DNA from: Tubiluchus corallicola
Taxonomy: Eukaryota > Priapulida > Priapulimorpha > Priapulimorphida > Tubiluchidae
Direction of reading: 5' to 3'
Assembly (NCBI GenBank): GCA_030141605.1
Contig: JAQGDQ010000020.1
Location: 122,001 to 186,000 of the forward strand
Length of the DNA stretch: 64,000 nucleotides
Positions 1 through 13,500 of the stretch are shown one piece after another (position 1 is the stretch's first letter; each line of letters opens with the position of its first letter). A program made the translations under genes and the position numbers. The notes beneath the pieces are model-generated. The model was not told where the DNA came from and did no database searches. It worked only from the letters and a program-made list of their open reading frames with translations.

Positions 1-327
1 GTGATACACAAATTTGTTAATAAATTATTATAGATTGCTTGAAAGGGTGGAATACAGTACTACAAGTATTACTATTGCTATGTATGTTGTGTAGAGTATT
101 AAAATAAATGCAGTACAGAAAGGAGAAATAAGCTCAAAACAAGTAGTGGCATGATAGTAGTGGCTCAGAACAAGATATTTTGCAACAGTACAGTATTTTG
201 CCCTGTTGCAAATTCTATTCATTGCAAAATTTTCTTTTTCTTTGCAAAATTACATAATAATGAACGCTGATGTTCATAATTAGCATACTACAGGATCGTA
301 GACAGTAATATGCAGGTTCTGAAGTTC

Positions 328-333
328 TTTATT
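328..333 (-). promoter_or_regulatory. Poly(A) signal AATAAA of the Reeler gene
   Basis: On the minus strand the last Lys codon, stop and next base read AAA TAA A, so the stop codon lies inside an AATAAA hexamer. This supports 329..395 as a terminal exon, but it is a single hexamer in AT-rich DNA. Confidence 0.35.
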
Positions 334-3300
334 TGTGAATGTAATAACACAAATATGTCTCTCTGTAAGTGGTGCTGCACTTCACCATCACTGAACTGTG
401 AACACAGTGGCTTAATCTTGCAGAGCCTTTTCGTCAGTGCCTACAAAAGTATATTGCAGGCTTGGTAATAGTACTTGTGAAAGGGCTATTAATTTCTTGT
501 GCTAGTTTTCACTACACTGAATATACACTACTCGGTTTTTAGTTTACCAGGGAAAAAATTCTAGACTAATTTTCCATAAATACAGCATTCTCTTGCAATT
601 TCTTCTGTTTGTTGCAGTGATCAGTACCATGTGTTTTTGATGCTTTGATTCGTTTAGTCTATTGTAAATATGTTATTGTGCTAAGATCAGCTATAAGTAT
701 GCGGTGCTAAAAATCATAGTTTTTTACTTACACAAATGTGATTTTTTCAGGACCATTGTTTGGAGCAGTCCATACAAACTCCAGATCTGTTTTGTCATTG
801 TTGTCTTTATGTGTAATGTAATGTCCACCATTGTCACAGTCTCTCTTCTGTGTCTCGGTGGGAAAGTCACTGAACTCGCCTACCCGAGTTTCTGCAGTAT
901 CTCTTGCTTGCAGCATAAATCCTTTGAAAGTTCCTTTGATCGTAACTGCAAAAGAGATGCTAAAACTTAAGAGTTCAAAGAATAAAAAATCGTTTTCCTT
1001 ATAAAATCAATATAGATAGTAGTGGAACTAACGCTCGTAATATTAATTTTTGATTGACATTTCTGGCATGTTACTGAAAATATTTTTTGAAGTTAATTTA
1101 GTATTCTGTGCTTTGAGTTGTCATAATCAAAGCTACAAATAAAATGCATTTATATGAGGGATATGTTCTTTTGGAATCATGTCTTCTCTGTTACTTTTTT
1201 TAGATGAACATTTCTTTGTTGTGTAGCCAGTACCCTTCCTAGGAGTGCTAGTTGGCTTGAATGGGGAAATACAATAAACGTGCTAGTGCTTACTCTCTCT
1301 TTCTCTCTTTCATACATGTTTGTTAACATCGTGACCAACAGTTATTCATGCCAACCATTTTTTGGAACTGTTGCAAGAAAAGTTTTTATATAACTGCTTC
1401 AATGAAAATGAGCCACCTCTATCAAATATAATTTGTAGATTTTTTAACTACATGTATATAAAACTTCTCTTTCCTTAAGTTGTTGACCTATAGGTTTGTC
1501 GTGCATTTCAGGCACTTCCGTATATAATATTTTTATTCATTTTAGCTTAATACGTACCAAATTTTCGTGTCCAATTTAAGGTTAACATTAACAGACATGT
1601 TAATTTTTGTCTAGCGTAGAGACGACATTTAACTGTTTAACCATGTGTTTATGTGTACTGTCCCAATTAAACACACTAATCTTGTATGTGGCATGATGTT
1701 TGCGTAGGTCTCGGTGAATGCTGTTTATTTGTCCTGGGTTGATTGGTTGAGTTAGTTCTTATTTGATAAATGACCACTTCAACATGAAGTGGTGGGGTCC
1801 ACCCTGTTCCTTGGCCTATTACAGGTAATATGCAGTACAAATGTAGAGTAGCCTACATGCCATTTTAATGAAATTACAATGTCGTATCGCCTGTCATATC
1901 AATGATATCTTGGTTTTTATATTTTACGTAATATTATTTTATATTTTCAACCTATTATACTAATTAATTCCGTACTATTATTGCTGTTGCCACCTACATT
2001 ACGCACTTTGAGTCTAATATTTTTTTAATTCTTTCCTACATAAGAATTAAAGGACAAGAGGAGCTTTGAGATGATGACTTTTTCAGTATATGAGCTATAT
2101 GTTTTCTGTTTCCCTTCAGTCGACTGCACTATTTTTCTCTAGTGTAAAATTCTGCTGCCCTATTCATTAGCCTACAGACACGTATCAGTCCTGCTTCCCA
2201 GTTCAAATTCTGTTATAATTATTTTTTATATAGTTGCGCTGGCAGTCTTGTACTCCTGTATTGTAAATGTTTTCCTTTAAAACATGGTAAAACGCAAAAT
2301 CTGACCAACAATAAATTACAATTGTTATTTGTGCAATTTATGCTAACATTTTTTAAGCATTTGTTAGTGAAAATCAATAAATATTTCCGCTAAAATTTAC
2401 AATTCTCCACACAAGAAATTAGTTCGTGAAGCGGATTAGGATAGGTTTAATGTATTTAAACTGCAAGGGGGTGGTAAACTCCTTCCAATATTTTAGTATA
2501 TTTGTTAATTAAACGATTCCATCGTTAATTATGTAGTTTCAACAGCTGTTCACATTACCCATGCAGCAAATGATTAACATTAAGTACTTTACAAGATGTA
2601 GCACTAGTTACATGGCTGACATCTGTGATGCATGGCTATATCTGTACCAATTTTTGTATTTTAGTTTAGTAGTTCATATCGTATATTAATGCTGTGAGTT
2701 TAACTGCTAGACACTTTATATCTTGTTTGCAGTATAGCTCAATATAAGTTTTTTTGAAAGGCTCGCTTTCAGTAGCAATCAGACTAACATTGACTAACTC
2801 TAAAGCCTAGACCAATGATTTTCCACATTGGATGGAATTATACTGTACTGATTATCTTAGCTGATCATAATGTCTGTTGGGTGCTGACGTTCTCCTTTCA
2901 CGTCAAATCATTTCCGTGATATCGAGTTCACATGGGAAATTTCATGGGAAATACAGCAACTGAACATACTGCAGCGTATTTACAAAATTACAAACAGTAT
3001 GTGATTTGGAATTTTGCGAAATTCTAGAAAATTGTGACGAATGTTTTTGCTGTCCAAGGGGAAATTCAAGAACCTTGGAAGTTAAAAAGTATGAACTAGC
3101 AAAAATATTGCTTATAGCACCGGTTCTACCACATAAGTAATTTTTTATTCGATGATACCTATTAACTTTGCGAAACTATGAGATCTCTACCTAACTTAAT
3201 AATATTGACGCTATTGCACTTCATCGCGTATGGCAACCACACAAAAAGGGAGTAGAATAATTCAGTTCGTAGTTTCTAGCGTCGAAAGTGTATTGCGGAG

Positions 3301-3663
3301 GCAGCGATTGAGAACATATGTGGACGATATTATTTGCAATAGCGATTTTTTTACGTTAGGATCACAATTATAATAATTATTACTTTGCTGCTAAAATGGT
3401 TAAGTCAATGCTCATAGACTGCCTCAGTTTATCAGGCGCTGGACTCACATACATATATAAAACTTACCTGTTACCTGGTCGCCCGGTTTATATGTCGATA
3501 CGGATGTCTCAATTGTGTATGGAGTCGGATCGTCACTTGGCTGCGCTCCATGTAAAGTAGCATCTGGGGTCATTTGCTCGCATTGTTCTACAGGTGCTCC
3601 GCTTGGATACGCGAAAATATCGCTCACTAACGCAAAAATGATTACCAGTAAAGTGGCTTTCAT
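329..3663 (-). CDS. Secreted Reeler-domain (defense-protein-like) protein, three exons
   Basis: Exon 1 is 3468..3663, exon 2 is 732..945, and probable exon 3 is 329..395 (477 nt, 158 aa). The protein starts with a hydrophobic signal peptide (MKATLLVIIFALVSDIFA), then the Reeler-domain opening AYPSGAPVEQCEQMTP and STYKPGDQVTVTIKG, where the V codon is split across intron 1. Exon 2 carries FKGFMLQARD, the Cys in KRDCDNGG, YITHKDN and EFVWTAPNNGPEKITF, all hallmarks of the fold. Donors are GTAAGT and acceptors TTTTGCAG and TTCACAG. Known family: the Reeler domain occurs in reelin, in insect defense proteins and in FRRS1-type reductases. A single-domain secreted protein of about 160 aa fits the defense-protein type. 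Exon 3 is chosen for phase, its acceptor and a fitting beta-strand (VSVMVKCSTTY), followed by a stop that overlaps AATAAA. It is less certain than exons 1 and 2, and a longer multi-domain protein is not excluded. Role in immunity is inference. Confidence 0.72.
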
Positions 3664-4288
3664 ACCGCTGATCGACGACTGTTTCGTTTCTTTTTAAACA
3701 GAAGTTTATTATTATTGACAGGTGGCTATTATGGCACCCACATATACTGCATAATATTTTATGAATTCTACCCAGTTGCTCTACTCCGCTAACTGACTGT
3801 TAAGACTTTATCTAGGTGGCGCGAGTATGCAGGAAAGCAAACTTGCATGTTTGGCAAAATTTAGATCCTAGAGTACCAATGCCGGCAAGGCTCTACTATA
3901 TAGAAATAATTTAAACATAGAGTCATGATTAAAAGACTAGCGATTGAAGCTATAAACTGCAGCGTTTAGTGGTACTTTGATGGAGTCTCGTTAGACAGAC
4001 AGTGCACTGAGATTTTTAAAGATTGTTGATTTAAAAAATTCTTTAAACAGAGAACGGTTGCTTTAATTGCACAGCTAGTATTGCAACAAATTTGATTCCT
4101 ACTTATTTTTTAAAGTTGTGAACTTGTTGCTATTAACTCGTAGTATTTTGCAACACCGTCTGTACAATTTTTATGAATAATTAGCCAAGCAAACCCAATG
4201 TTTCAACCAGTGCACGACCACTAGAGCTTTCATACTACCCATGATTTTATTTTGATTTTAGTTCATACGTAATTATGCGCGGTGCGAA
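3664..4288. other. Intergenic, presumed promoter side of the Reeler gene
   Basis: No exon, repeat or clear core promoter was recognised. The start codon of the Reeler gene lies at its left edge and transcription runs leftwards. Confidence 0.4.
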
Positions 4289-4657
4289 ATGTTTGTGCAA
4301 CCTGGTAATATGATGATATGTAACATTGATGCTGATAACTTGATTGTGAGGCAGTTTGCACGCGAATTATCTAATTTAAGATGGACTTACTACTCGGAAA
4401 ACTGCGATAGCGACGGTACAGAGTTGCGAGGTGCGAGAAGCCTAAACGATGTAATTTTAAATTGTACGAAGATGAACTCATTTCTTACGTAGAAGTTGAT
4501 GTAGTGCAGTTATGGAATGTACGTAGTGAGAATGAAGTTGAGGCTCTAATTTGCGATATTGAACACATTTTGCGAGAGACTGCAAAAACTAGTAAAATCA
4601 ATAACCAACAAGTCGCTAATGATCGACCTGCTGCTGAATATGTCGGTAGGCAGTTAA

Positions 4658-5117
4658 ATGTTTTCCTTAAATATGTCGCGATACGTTAAATCGGCAATGT
4701 CATTTAGAGGCAGAGAACTTATCAAAGATTTTAGTAATTTGCAACGCGAACTTAAGTCAGCCCAACTTCCCCAGTTGCAAATCGTACAAATCAATGCAAA
4801 GAATCATATGTTGATCAGATTCATTATTTTAATTGCACAGAAACTTGAAATTAAACTTTTTGCCATCATAGACCTTGAAAAGGCTTTCGATAAAGTGCTT
4901 AGAAGCACCTTGCAAATGTATTGGTAAAACTAGGTATCAATCAAATTATATATACTACGAAGCCGTTATGCATATTTCACATTTGCTATGTATTTCACTT
5001 CAATGGACAATATTCTTTGATAATTTTCAAATATTCTCTGGTATTCGGCAAGATGCACGCCATCAGTTTTACTTTTTAATGTTTTCTTTGATGACCTGTC
5101 AGGTTATTGGTTCATGA
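4658..5117 (+). pseudogene. Decayed non-LTR (LINE) reverse transcriptase fragment
   Basis: One frame gives IDLEKAFDKV at about 4868..4897, matching the first catalytic-Asp motif of LINE reverse transcriptases (F/L-x-D-L-x-K-A-F-D). Downstream similarity continues only by changing frame: KLGINQ and then FNGQYS in one frame, and GIRQDA in another, in the order expected for the block between palm motifs. Several frameshifts are therefore present, and no YxDD box is visible before the similarity ends near 5117. The reading frames at 4289..4689 just upstream may belong to the same element but carry no motif I recognise. The piece is too short and degraded to assign to RTE, Jockey or CR1. Confidence 0.6.
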
Positions 5118-8100
5118 ACATGTTTATATATATGTGTGTGTATAAGTTTATTGTAGAAGTTTGACCGTCGCCCGATTGACCATTTTGTGGAATTACTTCT
5201 AATGATTTTTTTCTAAATTGCTGTCCGACATAGTCCTTTGTTTCTGAAAGCACATTGAAATTATATTTTTGAAAACAAATTAACAAGTATCTGAACAGCA
5301 AAAACAACAACAACAGCAGCGGTGGCAGCAGCAGCAACCCTTATTCGTGAATAATATGTTATTGGCTGTTAATGCTCTTATATGCAATGATAATAGCACG
5401 GATGGAGGCCCACACACGAGCAGTATCTTGTCAAGTTTAGATGAAAAGTGTGCCTTGCATGCGCGCTGTGCCCCGCGGGAAGAAAAAACTCACAATGGTG
5501 TAATTGCCGAAAATGTCACTTAACTAGAGGAAGTTCATGTGCAAGGAATTTCTTTGTCTTCGACTCGGGAAAAATGTTCACAAAAAGGTCTGGTTTCTGA
5601 ACGGCTCAAGTTTAGGCCTCCCACGCATTGACGGCTTAGGGACATTCCAACCGTGTTTACCTCCTGATTTCATAGCCGAGCCCTGTGCCAACCTCAACAT
5701 TAACAGCTGCTTTAGCTTGGGTAGAATTACGTGATATTTTTTCATTGGTGCAAACAAATGGGATAACATTTGCATCAAACCTCCAAGATTTAAAACAGTG
5801 AAAAGATTTGCTTTAGTCGATTTCTTGGAAATGATAAAGTGCTTCCATTTTTATTTTTCTGGTATTTGCTTCGAGATGCAAAAACAATTCAAAACAAGGA
5901 TTTGTCCTGCTTTTGTTATATGTTGATTGTGATAACTGATAAGTGATCTTTCTGAGAAATGTGATGACTGCGCTCACCGGCCGTTAATTGAAACAAAAAA
6001 CGCTTGTCATAAACAAAGCTTAAGAAATTGTCTTAAAACTTTATATCACTTATACGCTGTCTTATTACATACAGGGCGTGCGTTTGCATTAACGCTGCAT
6101 AAAACTAGTAAATTTAAAACTCCCGCGATTACCACTAACACAGCCAATTTAACTTTGTCAATTGAAACAAGTTTGTATAACACTGTGTAAAGGTTGAGAA
6201 AAATAATCACAGCATTCGTAGCGCAAACTTCGCTAACTAAGCAACGGTGTAAATCACTTTACGATGTCAATAAGATCAATAGTGTGTTTTTTGGTGAATC
6301 AGTGGTGCACATTTGGATGGCAATGCAATGCCGTTTTACGAGGTGTTGCGATGACAATATAAACTATTCAGAATTTTCTTTTTCAATTACGTAAGTCTTT
6401 CTAGTAGGTGGGCGTATTGTAACTTTGTATGGAAAGTTCTTTGGGATGTACTTTAAAATTCTCCCTCTCTTTAGGTTACTAAGCTAGCACTAATTATTGG
6501 GAACATTTTAGTAATTACTACTATTAACAAAGTGTATATTTTAGAATTTTAGTGTATATTTCAAAATGGGTTGGGATTTGAGAAATCGTTCTGTTTTCTT
6601 TTCTAACTAAAGAACATAAATACACGGTTTTTAGATAACTGTCAGACATTCTGGCCGCAGAATGCCAACGAAGATGAGCGGATTTTAGAAAAATAAAAAA
6701 AAACTTGAACAAATCAAATGAAAAACAGGAGGTCAGTTGAAGAAGAAACAGAAGAATAATGAGATCAACGCGAAGGGGTATCGCTTATAAAAATGAAATA
6801 TTTTGGATGCACAATATGAGTGCCTAAAAATTAAAATCTGATAAACTCTTTTGTCTGCACACTCGAGAATTGTTAACCTATTTCAAAATCGTCGTTTGAA
6901 AATAAAAATCCGATAAAAAAAATCAATCTACATTTAATTAAACTGCGTACTTTTCTGTCAATTCACAAATGTGGACTGTAAAAGTTGCTCAAAAAAGTAG
7001 TTGATGCTTTCCAGGGCGCTTATAAATTATGAAAATATGGTCAAACAAAATTTTAAATGACCTGCATAATAACATCAAAAGTGGAAAACAATGTTGTCCT
7101 TGGGAGATGCTAGTCAAAGTGGATTGGTCGTGTTCTGAGAATGTCAAATGACGTTCCAGTTGTTAAAGTTTCGCATGAAGCTCTAAACTAGCAAAAAAGA
7201 TACACATAAAAGCTATGATAAAATAAAAGTGCACACATTACTTTCTCTTTATAAAAATAATAGTATTGTAAATTTAATTATAATAATAATCACCTTCATT
7301 TAAGCACAAACGAGCATTTTGCACTACTGAACCTAGTTAAGGTTCAGCAAATATACATTTTATGCATGTAACTGACGCAAACATTGGTATGCTATTCTGC
7401 ATATGACTTAGATGCATAAACACTTAATTTAATACAAAATAAGAGGTGAAATAGTTTGCAAAATGATTGACTTAGTACAAAGTGTGAAATTTTAGGCATA
7501 GGCTATCTTACAAGATATTTGATAAATGCCTACTGCAGTACGCCCATGATGCAAATGTAATTGTGTGCATAAGCACTGTCAATCGTCTTTCGTAAACGCG
7601 CAAAAAGGCACTACTTGTTTTTAGCAAAAACGAAACCAAAAACGATCCGTTATCGTAATGTTTGGTGAGCTGATGTGGTTTTAGTTACCGACCTAATGGA
7701 TTTCTGAATGTCGCGATAATCGAAAAAATAGAAGGTTTATAAAATATCCGTATAGGAGTACTTTACTGCTCTGTGCTGCTGTGACTGAAGAACTCTAACA
7801 ATCCGGAAAATTGACTCGTTTTCTGCACCCAGGCCTGCAAGGAACTGTGTGTGTGTGTGTGTGAAAATGCTAAATTAATTTGGCATGAAAGTCTTTGTCA
7901 ATGAAGATAAACAAGACGGGCGAATAAGAACAATGTGAAGAATGTACTGTTTGGCATTTGCTGTGGGGAAATGAACTTCACGCTCAAATGGGTGAAAAAG
8001 TGAGTTCCTTCAGTGCACAAATTTTAATAAAAATTTTGTTCACCCGTTACAGAATTGTTACCAAAAGTTCTGGAGAATAGCTGGCGATTTTAGGCTTGCA

Positions 8101-10090
8101 CTAACCAAAATAGGGACCGTTTCACATTTTTCTTCTGAAAATTAATTTACAAAGTTACGTCTATTTCTGAATCCTTTATACTTATACAGATAGTTTCGGA
8201 CTTTCCCTTAGCAAGTTTAATGACTTTCGTCACTATGATTTCTTGAAACTGAATTGTTACGATCCATTCTCTGAACGTTTTATGTAGAAGTTTACTGAAA
8301 TATCATTACCAACATCGACTGGCTCACCATGCAGAAAACGGCGTATTCGAATACATTCACGTTATGCCAGCTTGAAACTCATGTAGCGAAAAGTTAGCTA
8401 AACGAATTCACGATACAAATCTACGTAAAACTGAGGTACAACTGTATAGTACTAAAAGCAACATTATGATCTTACGTCAAGACAACTAAACAAATTAAAC
8501 AAATCAATAACATTATAGCAACGAATATAACAATTACCTACATAATACGTTATGATATAAATAGATATAGATACACGTACAAAAAATGTCATGGAACATT
8601 GAAGTTGTATATAGCTAATGCCTGCATTTTGTACCGGGAATTTCTCATAAGTAAAAATTCTATACACTTTTGATATTTGCAGCAAATTAATATATAAATT
8701 TTTTATCTATATATTAAATAAACCACAAATTTTTTACGCATTTTTGTGCTCTTAAGAACAACACAATTATTTGTGCAAATAAAAGGCAAATTTACAGTGC
8801 AACATGTTAAGTGATTGTGAGAACAAGTGAAAAACCTATGTAGCGAACAGGAGAAATACTACAACTTAATATTTAGTTCGGTGTGCATCTCTGCATAACA
8901 CTGTAATATACTATAATAATAAGCGCGTAGTTATTATGAAATATCTTTTGATTTAATTTCAGAAAGCCCCCCATTACTATCTATGGAGACTTTAGGTTTT
9001 TCACTGCAAAGTGAGAAGATGCTAAGTTGCAAGATAATCCAAATACTACATCCACGGGTTTGACAGACGCCCACACAGAAATAATTATTTAAAACTGTGA
9101 ATTTGTGACGCACTCTTTTCACTTACTTTAGTTGTCAGCTTAAAGTTTGAAAGTTCATAATCATACATGCTGAAGAACATAATACAATTTATCATCATTC
9201 ATTCAAATAGAAATTTAAATAATAAATAATAACTATAATCACATGGTAAACGTTACATGTTCTAGCAGAAAAGTCGTGTGAGACCTCGAGGTTACTTACA
9301 ACTTGTAAGTAAATGCGGTGATGAAAACGTGATGTAAATTTCGGTTGAATACCAGTAATTAAAAACCGATTTACAGTGTTTGAAATACTGAGAAATACCG
9401 CATAGAAATCATAATAATGTGCGATTGCTAGATTTTTGCATACAGATGAAATTTTTGGTAAATTGTTTAAGTAGACCACTATATTTTTTCGGGCTGCTAC
9501 AGGTCCACAGACCAAGAGTTAAGAAGAATATTCCATTATTTTCTTGTATGAAAGTAAATGGTCACTATCAAAACACAATTGTTATGGGAATTACAGACTT
9601 CATATAAATTATAATTTGACAGCGTTCCTGTTTTCTGTTTCGTGGTTGAGAAGTTTCACACAGAAATAAATTCTCACAACTATCAGTTTTTGGCAAAACA
9701 ATTTCAAAAAGTTTGTAAAATCGCTCGAATTTTGGCGCGGGAATAAATTAATAACTGCTTTTTAGCACATTTACATATTACAAATACATGTATATCTCAC
9801 TTTGGCGCAATGGCAAGACAAAAGACATTCATTCTGGATTTATCCTGCTTAATTAAATAAAAGTTCTGTATAGCTGATTACAACAAATGCTTTTAACTTA
9901 TGCTGCTAAAGTATATGCGTATACTGTAAAATTGCGACTTCAGTAGAGCCTAGTAACAGTACTTTCTTAGTGTTTTACACTTATTGAACTTTGCTGCAGC
10001 ATACTACTACACTTTTTCGTGTGATGCTCAATTTGTCATGTAAACACAAAGTTAGAAAGAGGCCTAGAAATACTTAGTCTTTAGCTTAGT
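5118..10090. other. Intergenic stretch without recognised genes
   Basis: AT-rich sequence with many short random reading frames. The only clear local feature is a short GT run at 7846..7863. No exon with both splice sites and a family match was found on either strand. It separates the Reeler gene from the 3' end of CBFB, both on the minus strand. Confidence 0.4.
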
Positions 10091-10573
10091 TTACTTTGGC
10101 ATATGAATATCAGAATGACATTTTTGATATGTGATACACTTACAGTTAAACGGGCAAAAATCATGTAATTATAATGTGGAACGGTTAAGTTAAGTAGCAC
10201 GCAATGTACTAGCAAAAATCAGCAACTGTTAGACGCTGTGCAACATTTCTATGTGGTAGCGACCAGTGACTGTAAATTGATCGCTGTCACTTTGCTATAC
10301 TAGTTTGGCATGTGAATATCTGAATGTCATGTTATTTTTTTATATGTCAGTGACATAGCACTGTTACACTTATAGTTAAAGAAGTGGCAATTCAGTTTAT
10401 TACAGAAACAAAAAATCACAATTGTAGTATGGAACGGTTAAATTAAATTGTATGCCACGTACTAGTAACCATCAGTAACTGTTACACGCTGTCCAACATT
10501 TCTATGTAGTGATTGTAAAGGGCTATATGTACACACTACGCGGTCAGTTACTGTCAGTTGCTGTCGCTTTCGC
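10091..10573. repeat. Tandem duplication, two diverged copies of about 200 bp
   Basis: Copy 1 runs about 10091..10291 and copy 2 about 10301..10573. Shared landmarks in the same order are TTTGGCAT.TGAATATC, ACACTTA.AGTTAAA, TGGAACGGTTAA, GTACTAG, AACTGTTA.ACGCTGT and CAACATTTCTATGT, then an AGT.ACTGT and CGCTGTC.. end. Copy 2 has an insertion near 10380..10420 and another near 10510..10540. The right end of copy 2 covers the CBFB stop codon, so the repeat lies in the presumed 3' UTR and reaches the last coding exon. Confidence 0.75.
10396..10401 (-). promoter_or_regulatory. Candidate CBFB poly(A) signal AATAAA
   Basis: TTTATT on the plus strand reads AATAAA on the minus strand, about 155 bases past the CBFB stop codon. 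It lies in an inserted part of the second duplicate copy. It is plausible by position only; other hexamers further downstream may be used. Confidence 0.3.
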
Positions 10574-13500
10574 TGCCTTCCAGTTCCATTTTTCTTATGT
10601 CTGATTCGGGAACTGTTAACTGAAAAAAAGATAAAATAACTTTGTAAAATGTAATGCACAAGACGCAAACGTTGTGTGTTTATTCGAAATTAAGTAACGT
10701 CTTAATCTCTACCGTTTACATGGAACGTAGAGTAAGGATATACATGTATTAGGCCACTCCTTCACTACCTACACAAGGGCAACAGTTTACTTTTTGAAGT
10801 CTGAGTCACTGACTTTCTAGCAAAAGAGTATCTCATTTCCTCCCAGACGGACACTGCATCGTGGTGACTCAGAGTTAGACGCTCCTCTAATGTATGGGCA
10901 GTGGGCACCAATCCCAGTTTATTTCAGGTTGCAAATGTCATTCTCTGGCCTCTGCTTCGACTATGATGACTTTTTGCTCATACTATATTATAAACTTGTC
11001 ACAGGAAAACATTTTGTAAAAGTAAGTAAAGGTTTAGAGAAATCTGAAAGTTTAAGCAGCCATTGGGTTGAGCATATATCTACAGTTAAATGCGAAATCC
11101 GATACACAATTCGTTCTGAACTGTTTAAAAAACATCAGATTCGATAGAGGTGCACCTCACATAACGGAGTTCAGAAAGTAACGCACCACTGGTCAGGAAT
11201 ATAAACAGCCAGAGCAATATGGTAGGCAAAACGTCCCAGAAACATATTTCTCGGCTGCCACCCATTCGTTAACCAAGCTCGGCATTGTTTAACTTCATTC
11301 GCTATATGCGCATATCGTAGTTACTCAACTTTTCACCTCCAAATAATGTCAAAATACAAATAGGCAGTAGCTTAATTTGCTGAAACATTGAAACTTACTA
11401 ATTTTTGTTCTTCTTTATAAGTTCTATGTCGTTCTTCAAACTCTCGTAAACGTCTGTTGTATTGTTCTACTTGTTCCTGTAATATCACGTCTTCATTCTG
11501 AAAAGGAAGTGTAGTCACTATAGTAGTAATGCATTTAATCAATTTTGTTTTCATACTAAATTTGTGTTTTGGTTGGGCTATACTGACATTATACTTGTGT
11601 GTTTACAATTTTTGCAATTACCAAAAAATTGATGTATACTTTGTTTGCCTATAAATTCATGCTCACGCGCTTTTATCACAATTCCCATATTTAAAAAAAT
11701 CGTAAATTTTTACTCGCGAGTCAAGTTTGAGACATTTCTATTGATTGGATGGTAATACGTTTTACAGTGTATTTCATAAATATTATAACTCCGCAACACT
11801 GTTAATTGAATAGTGGCTTGTGAATGGTAACCAAAACACAACCGTCACACCGCGGTATAACAATGGATTACTTCTAAGGTACCGGCACGCGCACTTTGTT
11901 TAATTAGTTTAAATCGTATTCATTTTCGTTGTTAGCAACGAGCTGGTGACAACCCCAGATACAAAGGTCTCTTATATAATTCAGCCGATTTCAAATGAAT
12001 ACCTGTAATTTGATGATCTAATCGCAAGCGAAGCTAACCATTATATCGCAGATGGCTGTATCGTTTTTAGCACACCTGTTGAATTTTGACTAAGATGAAT
12101 TGATCAAAATAATGATAACGAAAGTCAAATAAGTAATGACGTTATGCAAAATAAAGAGCGTTTAATTGTTATACAGTAATTATCGCAGCTAAATATGTTG
12201 AACTGTGATATAAGATGAACCATTGAAACTTCCTCAGCTCTATATTCACCTATTATCACCTCTCTGTTTGTATTTTCTTGAAGTGTTATTAAACAGATGG
12301 ACATTATTAAACGGAGGTCGACATTTCGCATATATAACAAAGAAAGGTTCGGTAAAGGTTGTAACAAATGCAATGAAAATTAAAGGAAAAATGAAAATGA
12401 TTAATTCATGACATTTATGTATAGGCCTATGTGATATATAAAAAGTAATAAACAAATTTTTATGTGTATTTAAAAAGTTCACAAATTTCCTTAACGACAA
12501 AAACTCGTTTATGCTGAACCAGCTACAACGTTTAATGATGGATGTTGTAAAAGCTTTTACATCTAAAAATATCGTTACCTAATAAATAATTCTAGAGAAG
12601 TCTAGCTAGCTATAGAACATCAGCTGACGTATTTGATTTAGAATATGAAAATTGCTTTATGGGCGGCTTTCATCAGTGACACTCTCTGAACCATGTAATA
12701 GTAGATTTAGTTTTACGCTTAATGAATAAATACGACACAGTTTATAATAAGCTTTCGGGACTTACTCGCGCTCGTTCTTCGTCTAGTTCAAGCCATCCTA
12801 TACCGTCTAATCGTTGTGAGTCTATCCATCCTCGCCAGCGTACGCACACACCATCCAAAATAAAATGTGATAAGATGTGTACCTAGAATAAAGAAAATGA
12901 AAAATTTTGAATAATTAAAATGCATCCTTTAATATTCATTTTCCTAATCTAAACCATGCAACTAACGAGCACCTATTTAGCTGAAACTATAGGGTATCCT
13001 CGGAAACAGATCTTTCTTTTTTTAAAAAAAGTACAAAAAATATCAAGCGTTCGAAACACAGAGTTCGTAAACAAGGACTGCATCGGGGACATCAGATGGC
13101 GAGTTGATCTTCTGCGACACGGTATGGGGCGGTATAAAAACGCATAGTTGGTCAAATGACCAACATCGAGATTTTGCCATACATCTACAGTGTAACAGAA
13201 ATAAAATATAGTTTTATTTTGCTCCAGTTTGGAAAATGTCTTAAGAGTAACTTAGCACATATACGTTGTTGGTAACGTTTCTTCATCGCGTATTGAACAA
13301 AAAAAGCAACGTTCGGGTGTATGTATATGGGTTTAGCTGATACTGTTTCGTGATGCCGTGAAGATAAAAAAGGGCTACACCTGGTATTATGCGACAATTT
13401 TGCATTGATTTCCCGTTACTTAACACTTATTTTTTCCGCTCAAGTTTCTGTGCAGAATAAGAAATGAAAAATGCCAGTAATCATAACAAGGTATTGTAAG

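Noticed and set aside
8934-9122. Possible alternative last exon of CBFB (SEKPKVSIDSNGGLSEIK after a TTTGCAG acceptor)
   Set aside because: The open frame needs two bases from the preceding exon, but CBFB exon 5 ends in phase 0. Reading in phase 0 gives an immediate TGA.
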